A DNA stretch of 64,000 nt from Sulfolobus sp. E5-1-F (GTDB lineage Archaea; Thermoproteota; Thermoprotei_A; Sulfolobales; Sulfolobaceae): positions 656,630 through 720,629 of the forward strand of contig NZ_CP045687.1 of the NCBI RefSeq assembly GCF_009601705.1, in the 5' to 3' direction. The notes beneath the pieces were generated by a model. The model was not told where the DNA came from, searched no databases, and was given only the letters and a program-made list of their open reading frames with translations. Made by a program: the position numbers and the translations under genes. Of the stretch, positions 28,457-37,719 are shown one piece after another (position 1 is the first letter of the stretch; each line of letters opens with the position of its first letter).

Positions 28457-29125
28457 TTACAACCACCTTATTTTCCTTAGGTAAATCACTAGAAGGATTG
28501 TTAATATTAAAACGGGAGATAAGAAGATCAAGCTCTGCCAGTTTATAAGTGTATTATATACATTTGTAAAGTCAACTGCATAAATACTGGCAACCGCGGT
28601 TATGGGCATAAATATAAAGGATATTGAGGTGAGCTTTTTAATTATCTCATTTAAGTCATTTTGGACTTCTGTGAGATAGAAGTTGTACAGATCACCAGAT
28701 CTAGTAACTAACAATTCAGCTCTTTCGTAATTGAACTTAACGTCCTTTACACTCTCAGCCGAGAGGAACTTGCTCAACCTCCTACTAACGTAGTATATTA
28801 CTGTTGAGTCCGAATAATTCGTCAATATCATCTTTCTCAACAATACTATACGTTTTGAGTCCTTTACCTTTCCAGACGTTATGAGATCGAAAAGGTTATC
28901 GAATTCTAAGAAGAGTTTGGTCCTTCTAGTACCCAATTGATATAAAATAACATAGAAGATTTCTTCCAAAATACTTAATGGGGAACAATCGTCAATCTCC
29001 TCTCTTGAGACCAATTCAGATAGTTCCTTTGAGTGCAAAACTATTTCGCTGGTACTAAAGGTAAAGTACATCGGTTTGCCATCAAGCTCAAGTCTAATAT
29101 AATATTTGCCATCCTCTTCTAACAC
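28457..29125 (-). CDS. CorA-like membrane protein without the GMN motif
   Basis: A 222-residue protein with an alpha-helical cytoplasmic part and two C-terminal TM segments (~165-185 and ~195-215) in CorA order, ending in a basic tail (RKIRWL). The end of TM1 reads FMPITAVASIYAVDF; in CorA the equivalent is IYGMNF, so the GMN selectivity motif is replaced by AVD. The N-terminal part is shorter than in CorA (usual total ~310-350). In-frame codons continue upstream of the GTG start to a stop near 29190 without an ATG, so the true N-terminus is unclear. Ion transport ability is doubtful. Confidence 0.6.
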   Translation of the reverse strand: MLEEDGKYYIRLELDGKPMYFTFSTSEIVLHSKELSELVSREEIDDCSPLSILEEIFYVILYQLGTRRTKLFLEFDNLFDLITSGKVKDSKRIVLLRKMILTNYSDSTVIYYVSRRLSKFLSAESVKDVKFNYERAELLVTRSGDLYNFYLTEVQNDLNEIIKKLTSISFIFMPITAVASIYAVDFTNVYNTLINWQSLIFLSPVLILTILLVIYLRKIRWL

Positions 29126-30026
29126 TCTATAAACATCTACATCAGATTTAGGAAAAGTATCCGGTAACTCGACATAATGGTAGCTGGCATTTCATATTTT
29201 AACCATAAATCTACACCTATTTTTAAGTTAATAGGAACTTCCAGAGTGGCATAAAATCTATATTTTTTATCCATTTTTATGATATTGCGTTATTGCGATC
29301 TTCCTCTTACACTTTAACTTTATGGGGGTTAAGGGGCGAAAGTCCCCTTCCGTGACGGTAGACCCAAAATCACTTCCTTAAAAATAAATCTAACAAGGTA
29401 AAACTCTTAGCTATGGTATTTAGTTCCTCACCGATTACGGCAAGATTTCCCAACTAGAGCGAATTCTTCATCAAGTCCCCATTAGCATAGTCCTACTTGC
29501 TTTACTTCCTCCTCTTGAAGATGAGATTAGAGAGAATTTTAAATTTGATTGACCTGCTAAGAAAGGTTCAGTATGCTTATCTTCTCCACTTACTCAAGGT
29601 GTCTTCTCTATTTTATGTTTTTCGTAAAGTATTAATTTTCTTCTCAAAAATAATCGGCTTAGATATTTTTGTAAAATGAATTTGAAGTCTACTAGCTACG
29701 GTTAATAAGAAATTGCTAAGTAAGATAAAAAGACTTTGATTTAATTCTTCGTATATAACGATTATCCATTATTTAGTATCATATAATCATGACTATTAAA
29801 CATTATTCGAATTGCATTAGATAAGTAACTTGACACAAGCTACAACTAGGGTTATATTTTAATATGAGGTAAAAGCTAGTAATCTGTTCCATACGTTGAA
29901 AAGAGATAGTTAAACTATTCGGAGTTTAATATTACAATAAGAGTAAAATAATTAACGTTCTTGATATTAATTCTATAAACTTTTCACCCAAAAATTTAAA
30001 TACTCTAAATTTGAGAAGGAATTGAT
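29126..30026. other. 901-bp region with a hairpin repeat and no clear gene
   Basis: Contains the GAAA-loop repeat at 29315-29356 and otherwise decayed A/T-rich sequence. A 60-codon plus-strand frame around 29497 has no supporting signal. The promoter of the coiled-coil gene (A/T-rich, with AAATTTAAATACT near 29991-30003) is at the right end. Confidence 0.4.
29315..29356 (+). repeat. GAAA-loop hairpin repeat, copy 1
   Basis: A 42-bp unit including TTATGGGGGTTAAGGGGC, then GAAAG, then TCCCCTTCCGTGAC. AAGGGG pairs with CCCCTT around a CGAAAGT loop. The same unit occurs in reverse orientation at 50739-50781 and degenerately near 24595. It resembles a structured end of an IS200/IS605-type element, though no tnpA or tnpB frame remains nearby. 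Confidence 0.6.
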
Positions 30027-31085
30027 ATGCTAAAGGAGGACATCATAAAACTACTAAAGGAGGATACAGAGTTCAGAAAACAAGTAGAGGAGATACTAGG
30101 CATTTCGTTTATAAACATAACTCTAGCTGATTTAAAGGATATATTGAAAGGATTATTAGCATCAATGGACAAACTAAGGAGTTCTGTAGATCAGCTTGTG
30201 GATGCTCAAAGAAGGGCGGAGGAAAGGATATCTAAACTTGAAAATGCGGTTGAGCAACTTATTGAGGGTCAGAAAAAACATGATGAAAGAATAGCGAAAT
30301 TGGAGGAGAGTACGAGGAAGTTGGAGCAAGCTGTACAAGAACTTATTGAGGGTCAGAAAAAACATGATGAAAGAATAGCGAAATTGGAGGAATCAATACA
30401 AAAATTAGTGGATGCTCAAAGAAGGGCGGAGGAAAGGATATCTAAACTTGAAAATGCGGTTGAGCAACTTATTGAGGGTCAGAAAAAACATGATGAAAGA
30501 ATAGCGAAATTGGAGGAGAGTACGAGGAAGTTGGAGCAAGCTGTACAAGAACTTATTGAGGCCCAAAAGAGAAGTGATGAAAGATTGAGTAAATTAGAGG
30601 AGGTAACTATGAAGTTAGTTGAATCCCAACTGGCTATGCAAAATGAGATTAGAGAATTAAGAAAAGCTTTGGGGAGTATGGGTAAGAGGTGGGGAAGAGA
30701 TTTTGAAAAACTAATAATTGAAATAGTCGACGAATTAGCTAAGCAAGAAGGACTAGATCTAAAGTACGTTAATAAGTTTACTTACAAGGATGATAATGGA
30801 TTATTTGGTCTTAAAGGTGTTGAATATGATGTTGATCTCTTAATAAAGGACACTAAAGTGTATTTAATAGAGATTAAGTCCTATGTGGAGAAGGACGACG
30901 TCAACTGGGCAGCACATAAATTCAATGTGGTAGAAAAGGCTTTAGGTCTAAAGAATACTATCAAAATGATATTTGCAGTTGATGCTACAAATTTAGCAAT
31001 AAAGAAGGGTGAAGAGTTGGGAATTAAAGTTGTATACGGAAGTCAATCCGAGGAGGAAGAGAAAGGAGAAGTAAAGGTAGGTTAA
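30027..31085 (+). CDS. Coiled-coil rod with C-terminal PD-(D/E)xK nuclease-like domain
   Basis: A 352-residue protein. Residues ~1-35 are a small helical head (EDIIKLLKEDTEFRKQVEEIL). Residues ~45-215 are a continuous heptad coiled coil with internal 70-residue duplications. Residues ~220-340 form a nuclease-like domain with acidic residues at ~266-270 (EYDVDLL) and EIK at ~282-284, the PD-(D/E)xK arrangement (DUF3782-like). Paralogous designs occur at 52046 and 60661. Function unknown: restriction, repair or structural roles are possible. The leaderless or short-leader start follows a TATA-like box. Confidence 0.75.
   Translation: MLKEDIIKLLKEDTEFRKQVEEILGISFINITLADLKDILKGLLASMDKLRSSVDQLVDAQRRAEERISKLENAVEQLIEGQKKHDERIAKLEESTRKLEQAVQELIEGQKKHDERIAKLEESIQKLVDAQRRAEERISKLENAVEQLIEGQKKHDERIAKLEESTRKLEQAVQELIEAQKRSDERLSKLEEVTMKLVESQLAMQNEIRELRKALGSMGKRWGRDFEKLIIEIVDELAKQEGLDLKYVNKFTYKDDNGLFGLKGVEYDVDLLIKDTKVYLIEIKSYVEKDDVNWAAHKFNVVEKALGLKNTIKMIFAVDATNLAIKKGEELGIKVVYGSQSEEEEKGEVKVG
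30198..30560 (+). repeat. 210-bp-period in-frame duplication inside the coiled coil
   Basis: The ~152 bp at 30198-30350 recur without visible change at 30408-30560, a 210-bp shift equal to 70 residues or ten heptads. A ~50-bp core (encoding IEGQKKHDERIAKLEE) appears three times. The sequence identity implies recent duplication or gene conversion. Confidence 0.85.
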
Positions 31086-31396
31086 GCTTACTCTTGTCTT
31101 ATTTCTGAGAGAGATTCTGTATATCATAGTTTTCACCCAAAATTTTGTTTAGGCTTAATTTTCACGTGTTATATGGACCTGATTACCTTAAACATTACTC
31201 TTCTAAATTATTTTCAAGGGAAATGAATGAATGAATAATATTCTCATTTTAAGATTGATATATTCTATGTCTGAGACAAGTTAATTTCGTAGGCAGTTAA
31301 ATCTGCGAGTGTAATAAATGTGTAATTGTAATTTCTGAATCACCTATTCCGCATAGTTGACAACTTTTCCATGCACTAGCGTTTTCTCGTAATTTC
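31086..31396. other. 311-bp convergent intergenic region
   Basis: Lies between the 3' ends of the coiled-coil gene and the enolase-superfamily gene. No frame, repeat or strong terminator is evident. Confidence 0.4.
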
Positions 31397-32533
31397 CTAC
31401 GCTATTTTTCCTCTTAACTTGTTCTCCAAATCACTGAAATGTAATATTCTGAGCCTATTTTTGTAACTATATTTTTCTATATTTCTCTCTACAACTTCGA
31501 GATTTTCTGGTGGAGATATATAACCACCTTTGAATTTAGGTAAGGAATAAAATAGGTCATTAGGAAAATCTGCAATGGTATATTCCACCATCTCTATTTG
31601 GCTATTTACTAGTCCGAGATTTAACGTATATATTAAGGATAGTGGAGAAGCGTCTGGTCTATCGTGAGGCAATACTCTCACTTTATACTTAGACGCCAGA
31701 TCTAATATTTCGAGAAATTTACTCACCCCTCCAACCTTAGCAATATCTGGTTGTAGATACGTTATACCGCTTTCAATCAATTTCCTAAAACCATATAAAG
31801 AATATTCGTTCTCCCCAGCAGCTATAGGTATAGGAGAAAATTCAGTCAGCTTAGAGAGTAGATCATAATCATTAGGAGGCCATAACGGTTCCTCAATCCA
31901 TTCAATTTCATATTTGTGAACCTTATCTACGAATTCCTTAGCTACATCCAGATCATCGAAAGGAGAATTAAGGTCAATCGCTATTTTAACTTCCTTGTAA
32001 TTTTCTCTTATAGCTTTTACCGCATCTAAAACACTTAAAGGAGATTGGTGAAGTTTAATTAAATCGAAACCTCTGTCCAAAGATTTCCTTGTAGCAATCA
32101 CAACATCGTTAATTCTACCAAATCTGGGAAAACTAGCATATACTTTTACTGAATCTCTAATTTTACTTCCAATTAATCTATACAATTCTACATTACTTTT
32201 CCTGGCTTTCAAACCCCATAATGCCATTTCCACAGCACTTATGGCCCCAGAAACTACTCCACAGTTTCCAGCACTAAAAAGAATTTTCTCTAAAATAGTC
32301 CTAACATCTATAGGTTCGCTTAATTCTACTCTAGACAAAAGTGGCACTACAATATCATTTATAATCGAGAGATAAGCGTTTATAATTCCACTTCCCGCTA
32401 CTAATGCCTCCCCCCAACCGTAATCTTCTCCATCTTCCACTTTAACGTAGAGCTGTACATCCCACGTGTCCTTCCATTCAGAGGGAGGTTCAGTATTAAA
32501 GGGAATGGATAAAGGAAAAGGTTTAACTTTCAT
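31397..32533 (-). CDS. Enolase-superfamily (mandelate racemase/MLE-type) sugar-acid dehydratase
   Basis: A 378-residue enolase-superfamily enzyme. It has a KxH catalytic motif (IKLHQSP, ~158-166) and metal ligands Asp in IAIDLNS (~190), Glu in EWIEEP (~216) and Glu in AAGENE (~241). A general-base His sits in VLPHDRPDA (~292). Members of this subgroup dehydrate aldonic or aldaric acids. It is the last gene of a minus-strand operon after the UxaA/SuyB-like pair (2-bp gap). The specific acid (galactonate, gluconate, fuconate, arabinonate or other) cannot be told. Confidence 0.85.
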   Translation of the reverse strand: MKVKPFPLSIPFNTEPPSEWKDTWDVQLYVKVEDGEDYGWGEALVAGSGIINAYLSIINDIVVPLLSRVELSEPIDVRTILEKILFSAGNCGVVSGAISAVEMALWGLKARKSNVELYRLIGSKIRDSVKVYASFPRFGRINDVVIATRKSLDRGFDLIKLHQSPLSVLDAVKAIRENYKEVKIAIDLNSPFDDLDVAKEFVDKVHKYEIEWIEEPLWPPNDYDLLSKLTEFSPIPIAAGENEYSLYGFRKLIESGITYLQPDIAKVGGVSKFLEILDLASKYKVRVLPHDRPDASPLSLIYTLNLGLVNSQIEMVEYTIADFPNDLFYSLPKFKGGYISPPENLEVVERNIEKYSYKNRLRILHFSDLENKLRGKIA

Positions 32534-32535
32534 AG

Positions 32536-33708
32536 TTAAGCACTTATGTAAAGCTTTATTGGAGAGAACTCCTCATGCTGTAATATCTCAGCTGAAGTTA
32601 ACCTACCATTGGCAACCCTAATCGTATAGTTGAATATTCTCTCCCCTGCTTCTTTTAAGCTAACCTTCAATTGAAGTAAGTCAGAAACGTCAACGTCAAT
32701 ATGCTCACTCATTGTCGAAATAGTCTTTGGATTTGCGGAAATTTTCACTACGGGAATTATCGGATGCCCAACTACATTCCCTTGCCCAGTTGTAAACAAG
32801 TGAAGTACTGAACCCTTAGCTGCGAATAGTGTAACTGCCTCTGCTGCAGCAGATGAAGTATTAACGAAACATAGCCTAGAAGAACCTTTCCCTAATGGGT
32901 CTAAATAGTCTAATACGCAATTAATTGGTTTAGTACCTAACTTTTGAATATTGCCTAAAGCCTTTTCTTCTATAGTTGATAATCCTCCTTTAATGTTTCC
33001 CTCAGTAGGTTGTGAACCTAGTAGATCTACTCCTTGGCTCTCAATGAATTTAACGTACTCCTTATAAATCCTCATGAACTTCTCCCTTAAAACCGGATCT
33101 TGTATCCTACTAGCAACTAAATCCTCAGCACCAGTCAACTCTGACGTTTCTCCAAACATCACTGTTGAACCATAATCTATCAATTTATCCACAGCATAAC
33201 CAGTAGCTGGATTTGACGCTAAACCAGATGTAGTATCGCTTTCCCCACATTTAATGCTTAAAACTAAAGATGATAGGTCTACTTCAGTCCTCTGCTTCTC
33301 ACTAGCTTCTTGAACGAATTCCTTTGCTTTTCTGCTAGCTTTCTCTATTACTTTCAAATCTCCATTTCCCTCAATAGAGAATACCTCTACTGGCTTTCCA
33401 GTCTCAGCTATCTTATCAGCTACTCTATTTGCCCAGTTCTCCTCAATTCCAATAACTATTGCCCCCGCTACGTTTGGATTTGCCCCAGTTCCAGACAGTA
33501 TGTGAAAGAGTAAATCTAAGTCTTTACCAAATTGCAATCTACCATAGGGGTGAGGAATAGCAACAGTACCCCTAATTATTTTCGATACTCCTAATGAAGC
33601 ATTGTTTGATAAGTCATCTACTGGTATAATCGCTACGTAATTTCTAACCCCAACGCTACCGTTTTCCCTAATATAACCCTTTATTATTGGTTTCTCCATT
33701 TTCCCCAC
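32536..33708 (-). CDS. UxaA/SuyB-type lyase, large subunit
   Basis: A 390-residue protein of the UxaA (altronate/galactarate dehydratase C-terminal) family. Motifs: GYIRENGSVGVRNY (N-terminus), IPVDDLSNNASLGV, IPHPYGRLQFG, IKCGESDTTSGLASNP (~170) with the family's conserved Cys, GETSELTGAED, and SQPTEGNIKGGLSTIEEKA. TTGQGNVVGHP and TMSEHIDVDVSDLL near the C-terminus look closer to the SuyB (2R)-sulfolactate sulfo-lyase branch than to UxaA proper, from memory of those sequences. It overlaps the small-subunit gene by 25 nt. Substrate is unresolved. Confidence 0.8.
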   Translation of the reverse strand: MGKMEKPIIKGYIRENGSVGVRNYVAIIPVDDLSNNASLGVSKIIRGTVAIPHPYGRLQFGKDLDLLFHILSGTGANPNVAGAIVIGIEENWANRVADKIAETGKPVEVFSIEGNGDLKVIEKASRKAKEFVQEASEKQRTEVDLSSLVLSIKCGESDTTSGLASNPATGYAVDKLIDYGSTVMFGETSELTGAEDLVASRIQDPVLREKFMRIYKEYVKFIESQGVDLLGSQPTEGNIKGGLSTIEEKALGNIQKLGTKPINCVLDYLDPLGKGSSRLCFVNTSSAAAEAVTLFAAKGSVLHLFTTGQGNVVGHPIIPVVKISANPKTISTMSEHIDVDVSDLLQLKVSLKEAGERIFNYTIRVANGRLTSAEILQHEEFSPIKLYISA

Positions 33709-33983
33709 CTATTAGATCTTATATTATGTACATGTACGTGTTCTCCTACTTTAATTTCCTTTATAGCAGACCCTATTGGTCTACCATACTTTATGACGAG
33801 ATCACCCTGCTTAAGATTCTTTAATGCTATCTTATGACCTAAGGGTATATCGCTAATTGCCTTAATTTTAGGTCCTTTAGTCATGTCCTCAATATAAACT
33901 CCTTCCACTTCCTCCCCAGCTTTAATGTCAGTTACGGCAACTCCAACGTTGTCTTCCTTGTTATGAATCAGATAATGTGGCAT
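33684..33983 (-). CDS. UxaA/SuyA-type SAF-domain small subunit
   Basis: A 99-residue SAF-fold protein (residues 1-90), the N-terminal domain of altronate dehydratases encoded as a separate subunit, as in SuyA. Typical stretches: LIHNKEDNVGVAV, DIPLGHKIALKNL, GDLVIKYGRPIG and a C-terminal GEHVHVHN with paired His. It is the first gene of the three-gene minus-strand operon, divergent from the Ldh_2 gene over a 97-bp promoter region. Confidence 0.85.
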   Translation of the reverse strand: MPHYLIHNKEDNVGVAVTDIKAGEEVEGVYIEDMTKGPKIKAISDIPLGHKIALKNLKQGDLVIKYGRPIGSAIKEIKVGEHVHVHNIRSNRWGKWRNQ

Positions 33984-34017
33984 GTCTTATATTATGTAAG
34001 AAGACATATATACTTAA

Positions 34018-34033
34018 CTGTATACAGAAACAT
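34018..34033. promoter_or_regulatory. Palindrome in the divergent promoter
   Basis: CTGTATACAG (34018-34027) is a perfect 10-bp palindrome between the UxaA-small and Ldh_2 genes. It is extended rightward by TACAGAAACAT (34023-34033), whose complement is found by the GntR gene at 27021. Its position suits an operator controlling both directions. Confidence 0.35.
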
Positions 34034-34080
34034 TCTTTCCAATTACTCTTAAATTGGCCTGGTCGTAAAATACTTTATAC

Positions 34081-35034
34081 ATGAAAAAGGTAGGAGTATA
34101 TGAGTTGAGAAACTTAATTATTAAAATACTTAATGAAAGAGATGTAGAGAGCTGTGAGATAATAGCTGATCACTTAGTTGAAGCAGAACTTAGAGGTCAC
34201 TCATCTCATGGCGTTCAGAGATTAATTCCCTTAGTTAAGGGAATAGAACTAGGAACGATTAGGAGAAGGTTAAGATATGAAATCATAAGACAAAGCGGAA
34301 ATAGTATGTGGATAGACGGAATGAGGAGTATAGGTATTGTGTTATGGACTAAACTGATAGAAAGGGAATTTACTAGCGATCCCATCTCAATAATAGCGAT
34401 TAAAAACTCATCCCACATTGGATTCCTAGGATATTATACTGAAAGATTAGCTAGGAGAAGACTGGTCGGAATAATGGTAGGTAATGCTGAGCCAGCTGTA
34501 GTAATGCCCGGGAGTTCAAGGAAAGTGCTATCTACTACTCCGATTTCAATTAGTATTCCACCTTCAATAGTCCTAGATATGGCACTTTCACAAACTTCAA
34601 GAGGGAAGATAGTAGAAGCCCTTAGAAGAAAGGAGAAGATCCCATTGGGTTTAGCTGTTGACGAGAATGGGAATCTTACAGACGATCCGGAAAAGGCGTT
34701 AAAAGGTGGTATATTACCGATTGGCGGGATGAAGGGATTCTTTCTGATGTTAGTTTTGGAAAGTCTAGTGAGTTTCTTAACTGGTTCAGCGTTAGGACCT
34801 AACGTTAAGGGTGTATTAAACACTGAGAATCCCCCAAATAAGGGAGAAGTGTTGATAGTTATTAATCCCTCATTTTTTGTAGGCTATAGAGAAGAAATAG
34901 AAAGATTGAGAGAGATTTTAGGAATTGAGTTCCCTGGTGAACACGGGTTAAAGGTTAAGGCTAAAAAGCTTATTGAAGGAATAGCTATTGATGAAGAGTT
35001 ATGGAATACCTTACAAAAGCTTAGCCGAAATTAG
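34081..35034 (+). CDS. Ldh_2-family NAD(P)-dependent 2-hydroxyacid dehydrogenase
   Basis: A 317-residue malate/L-lactate/L-sulfolactate dehydrogenase family enzyme. It has AELRGHSSHGVQRL (~40-53, catalytic His), NSSHIGFLGYYTERLA (~116-131), LDMALSQTSRGK (~160) and a GGMKGFFLMLVLE core (~218-230). The leaderless ATG follows a TATA-like TACTTTATAC. It is divergent from the UxaA/SuyAB-like operon, so it probably oxidises or reduces a hydroxyacid in the same pathway. In sulfolactate metabolism the ComC dehydrogenase belongs to this family. Confidence 0.88.
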   Translation: MKKVGVYELRNLIIKILNERDVESCEIIADHLVEAELRGHSSHGVQRLIPLVKGIELGTIRRRLRYEIIRQSGNSMWIDGMRSIGIVLWTKLIEREFTSDPISIIAIKNSSHIGFLGYYTERLARRRLVGIMVGNAEPAVVMPGSSRKVLSTTPISISIPPSIVLDMALSQTSRGKIVEALRRKEKIPLGLAVDENGNLTDDPEKALKGGILPIGGMKGFFLMLVLESLVSFLTGSALGPNVKGVLNTENPPNKGEVLIVINPSFFVGYREEIERLREILGIEFPGEHGLKVKAKKLIEGIAIDEELWNTLQKLSRN

Positions 35035-35549
35035 TTTCCTTTCCTTTTACCTTCCCACTACAAATCTCCTTAGACATTTCCTCCAGATCATTAAAGTACC
35101 TTATCTTAATAACTCTTCTATCATCAATATATTCTGGAAATGCTTTAGCGAACTGATCAGTACTTAATCCAGTATTAGTTAACGCGTATATAGGCTTACC
35201 CATTGCGTAAGCTAACATTATCTCTATTTCCGTTCCAACACCTCCGCCCAGTGAAACTAAGATATCCCCTGATCTGACTAGGAATCACTGATCTACACCT
35301 AAACTCACAACCAGACTTTATTGGAATTACATCTCTTGGAATTTCGATGTCTTCCCTCTCGATCGGTAATATTAAAACTGTTTTTATGCTCTCTTTTAAC
35401 GCCTCATCAACTATAATTTTCATTAGTCCCCAATATCCTCCTAGAAGCAATGTGGGATTACAAGTTTTAATTGACCTTACGAATTTTCTCGCCTTGTCAG
35501 CTAACTCGTGATTTGGTTCTTCACTATGGGCAGCTATGGAAATAATCAT
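35021..35549 (-). pseudogene. LOG/SLOG-family protein with a frameshift
   Basis: Two overlapping minus-strand frames together make one LOG-like Rossmann protein. The first (from 35549) has IISIAAHSEEP and LLLGGYWGLMKIIVDEA. After a shift near 35280 the other frame continues VRSGDILVSLGGGVGTEIE and ends at 35021. The phosphate-binding GGGVGTE is thus out of frame with the N-terminus. LOG proteins release cytokinin-type bases or bind nucleotides. Either a genuine frameshift or a sequencing slip. Ends overlap the convergent Ldh_2 gene by 14 nt. Confidence 0.75.
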
Positions 35550-35564
35550 GAATGATTGATAATT

Positions 35565-36113
35565 TTATCTGTATTTATGATTATCTCTCATATTAAAACC
35601 CCATAAGACGATATCAATAAATATTAGAATTACACTAAGAATTTCAGCTACTGTCTTATATTGAAATATGTTAACTTTATAGATTGTTATTTCGAGAGTA
35701 ATAGGATAAGTCCCATTTTTAGTTGTCACTATCTCTTGATATTTCTCTATTTTTTGATATTCATAAACGTATACTATACCATCTGACTTATTAACAACAG
35801 TAGCGTTTATCACTTTCGTTAAAGTTATAGGGAACGTCTCATTATATATAGAAAACTCCCATGTCCCTGGTGTTAATTCTAGAAAATAAGGTAATTTAAC
35901 AATATTTTCTACTTGTCCATCGTGAAAGAGCTTAACGTAAACTGTAACGTTACTATTATTCTCGAGAAGCCTAACAGTAGCATAAGCTATTTTAGGTATC
36001 GTGATGGTATACAGGTTTGAAATACTTACGTATGAGTAAATTGGCGAATTAATGGATAATAGAGATAGAACTAATAAGGAGAAGCCTATAATGGTAAGGA
36101 GTCCGAATTTCAT
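35565..36113 (-). CDS. Membrane-anchored accessory protein of an ABC exporter
   Basis: About 182 residues from the ATG at 36113. An alternative upstream start would overlap the previous gene by 50 nt and adds an unlikely hydrophilic leader. TM1 is at ~2-20, an extracytoplasmic beta-rich domain with NxT sequons follows (~25-150), and a C-terminal TM (~155-175) precedes a short basic tail. No family recognised. It starts 4 nt after the permease stop, so it probably belongs to the exporter. Confidence 0.65.
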   Translation of the reverse strand: MKFGLLTIIGFSLLVLSLLSINSPIYSYVSISNLYTITIPKIAYATVRLLENNSNVTVYVKLFHDGQVENIVKLPYFLELTPGTWEFSIYNETFPITLTKVINATVVNKSDGIVYVYEYQKIEKYQEIVTTKNGTYPITLEITIYKVNIFQYKTVAEILSVILIFIDIVLWGFNMRDNHKYR

Positions 36114-36117
36114 CTCA

Positions 36118-36855
36118 TTAAACCTCCATTTTCTTGAACTTGAGTAACGATACGGAGAATAGTACAACTGATATTAAAGCTTCACTGTAAATTCCAACAT
36201 TCAAGTAAGCTACTTGTTTTTGGCTTATCGCTTCATAAATTAAAAACACGTAGGGATTCGAAATAGTGGCTATTGGTGCTATTGGTGAGTTTGTTATTAT
36301 TCCATAATATCCCGCAATACCTCCAAAGATAAATAAAATCCCTATTATTGTCCCGGAAAGGAGTGTCACTATACCTCCACTCCTAAACGACAGTGCCGTT
36401 AAAAGTACAATGTTTTCAGTAAAGTAATACCCTACAGTGTAGACTAGGACTAAATATTGAGGAACTGGAATTCCGGAGAGAAAGATATAAAGCTCCGTTG
36501 TGGATAACCAATATAAATAAGGTAATATTATATCGCAAAAGTAGGTGAAGAAGAATAGATTAATTCTCTTTATAGGCATCATTAGGAAGGATATTATGGA
36601 ACCCCTATAGATGTGATCTCCGGTAACGAAAATGATATTCCTCAAAGCTAAGGCAAAGGCTAAGGTTTCCGAAACGCTTATTAAAGGCACGAATGCTAGT
36701 ACTAAACCATAAATGTTAAACACTCCCCTAGCGTAAAATGCAGTGATAAAAACGTTTGAAACTAACATTGTTGGTATAACTAGCTCGAGTGTGGGTTGTC
36801 TGTATCTCTCTTTAAATATAAGTCTAAATATTTGAAAACTTCTTGAACGCATCAT
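36118..36855 (-). CDS. ABC-2-type exporter permease
   Basis: A 245-residue protein with about six TM segments and a hydrophilic N-terminal helix ([20 protein letters not shown]), typical of ABC-2 permeases paired with a CcmA-type ATPase. The start overlaps the end of the ATPase gene by 32 nt. The transported compound is unknown. Confidence 0.7.
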   Translation of the reverse strand: MMRSRSFQIFRLIFKERYRQPTLELVIPTMLVSNVFITAFYARGVFNIYGLVLAFVPLISVSETLAFALALRNIIFVTGDHIYRGSIISFLMMPIKRINLFFFTYFCDIILPYLYWLSTTELYIFLSGIPVPQYLVLVYTVGYYFTENIVLLTALSFRSGGIVTLLSGTIIGILFIFGGIAGYYGIITNSPIAPIATISNPYVFLIYEAISQKQVAYLNVGIYSEALISVVLFSVSLLKFKKMEV

Positions 36856-37684
36856 CTAGTGAAGACCTCCTAATGCTTATTATCTCAATTCCATTATCAT
36901 CTAACCTATCAACTATTTCTCTTAGCCTACCTTTGACCTTAATATACGGTCCTTCCAATATTCCTCCCAATATTTTTAAAGCTCTTTCAGTTTCGTTTAC
37001 CATTACGTAAATCTCTTCCTCTTCAACGTTAGCTAATGCTTGGTTCATCCTGCCAGTGTATGATATTCTTCCGTCGTTAATAAATACTACATCAGTTACA
37101 ACTTTCTCAAGTTCTGAAAGAATATGAGATGAAATGAAAAACGTCACACCGTTTTCCCTATTCAGCTTCTTCACTAACTCATAAAACTCCATTCTAAAGG
37201 AAGGATCTAAATTTGTAGTTGGTTCGTCAGCTATTATCAACTCTGCCTCTTTAATAAGAGCGGCAACTAATTGAACTCTTTGGGCTAAACCAGAAGACAA
37301 CTGATAAAGTTTCTTACTGATATGAGAAGTTAACTTAAATTCCTGAATGAGAGATTCAACCATCTCCCTCTTTTTTCCATAGACGTTTCCTAGATCTCTT
37401 AAATATTCTCCTACCGTATTTTCCTGAGGATGAATTAAGTTAGTAAAAATCACTGAAACCATTCCCATAACTTTTGGGTTATCCCAAGGATCTTCTCCAA
37501 ACACCCTAACTTCTCCTCCATCCTTTCTTAGCAGTCCAGAAAGTATTTTTATTGTAGTCGTTTTTCCGGCACCATTTGGTCCAATAAAACCTGTAATTGA
37601 ACCCTTTCTGACTGTAAAACTAACACCTTTAAGCACCTCTTTACCATTAAACTTCTTCTGTAAGTTGTCAACTTCGATTGTCAT
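36824..37684 (-). CDS. ABC-2-type exporter ATPase
   Basis: A 286-residue ATPase: Walker [10 protein letters not shown] (~35-43), Q-loop region, signature [11 protein letters not shown] (~133-143), Walker [15 protein letters not shown] (~153-166), and H-loop His in [10 protein letters not shown]-terminal regulatory extension follows (~215-286). First gene of a three-gene exporter operon; leaderless-looking start with an A/T-rich box upstream. Confidence 0.9.
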   Translation of the reverse strand: MTIEVDNLQKKFNGKEVLKGVSFTVRKGSITGFIGPNGAGKTTTIKILSGLLRKDGGEVRVFGEDPWDNPKVMGMVSVIFTNLIHPQENTVGEYLRDLGNVYGKKREMVESLIQEFKLTSHISKKLYQLSSGLAQRVQLVAALIKEAELIIADEPTTNLDPSFRMEFYELVKKLNRENGVTFFISSHILSELEKVVTDVVFINDGRISYTGRMNQALANVEEEEIYVMVNETERALKILGGILEGPYIKVKGRLREIVDRLDDNGIEIISIRRSSLDDAFKKFSNI

Positions 37685-37719
37685 GATGTAGAGTTGGAAA
37701 AAGAATAATTTATTATTTT

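Noticed and set aside
29497-29679. 60-codon plus-strand frame
   Set aside because: Chance frame in decayed DNA with no signal upstream.
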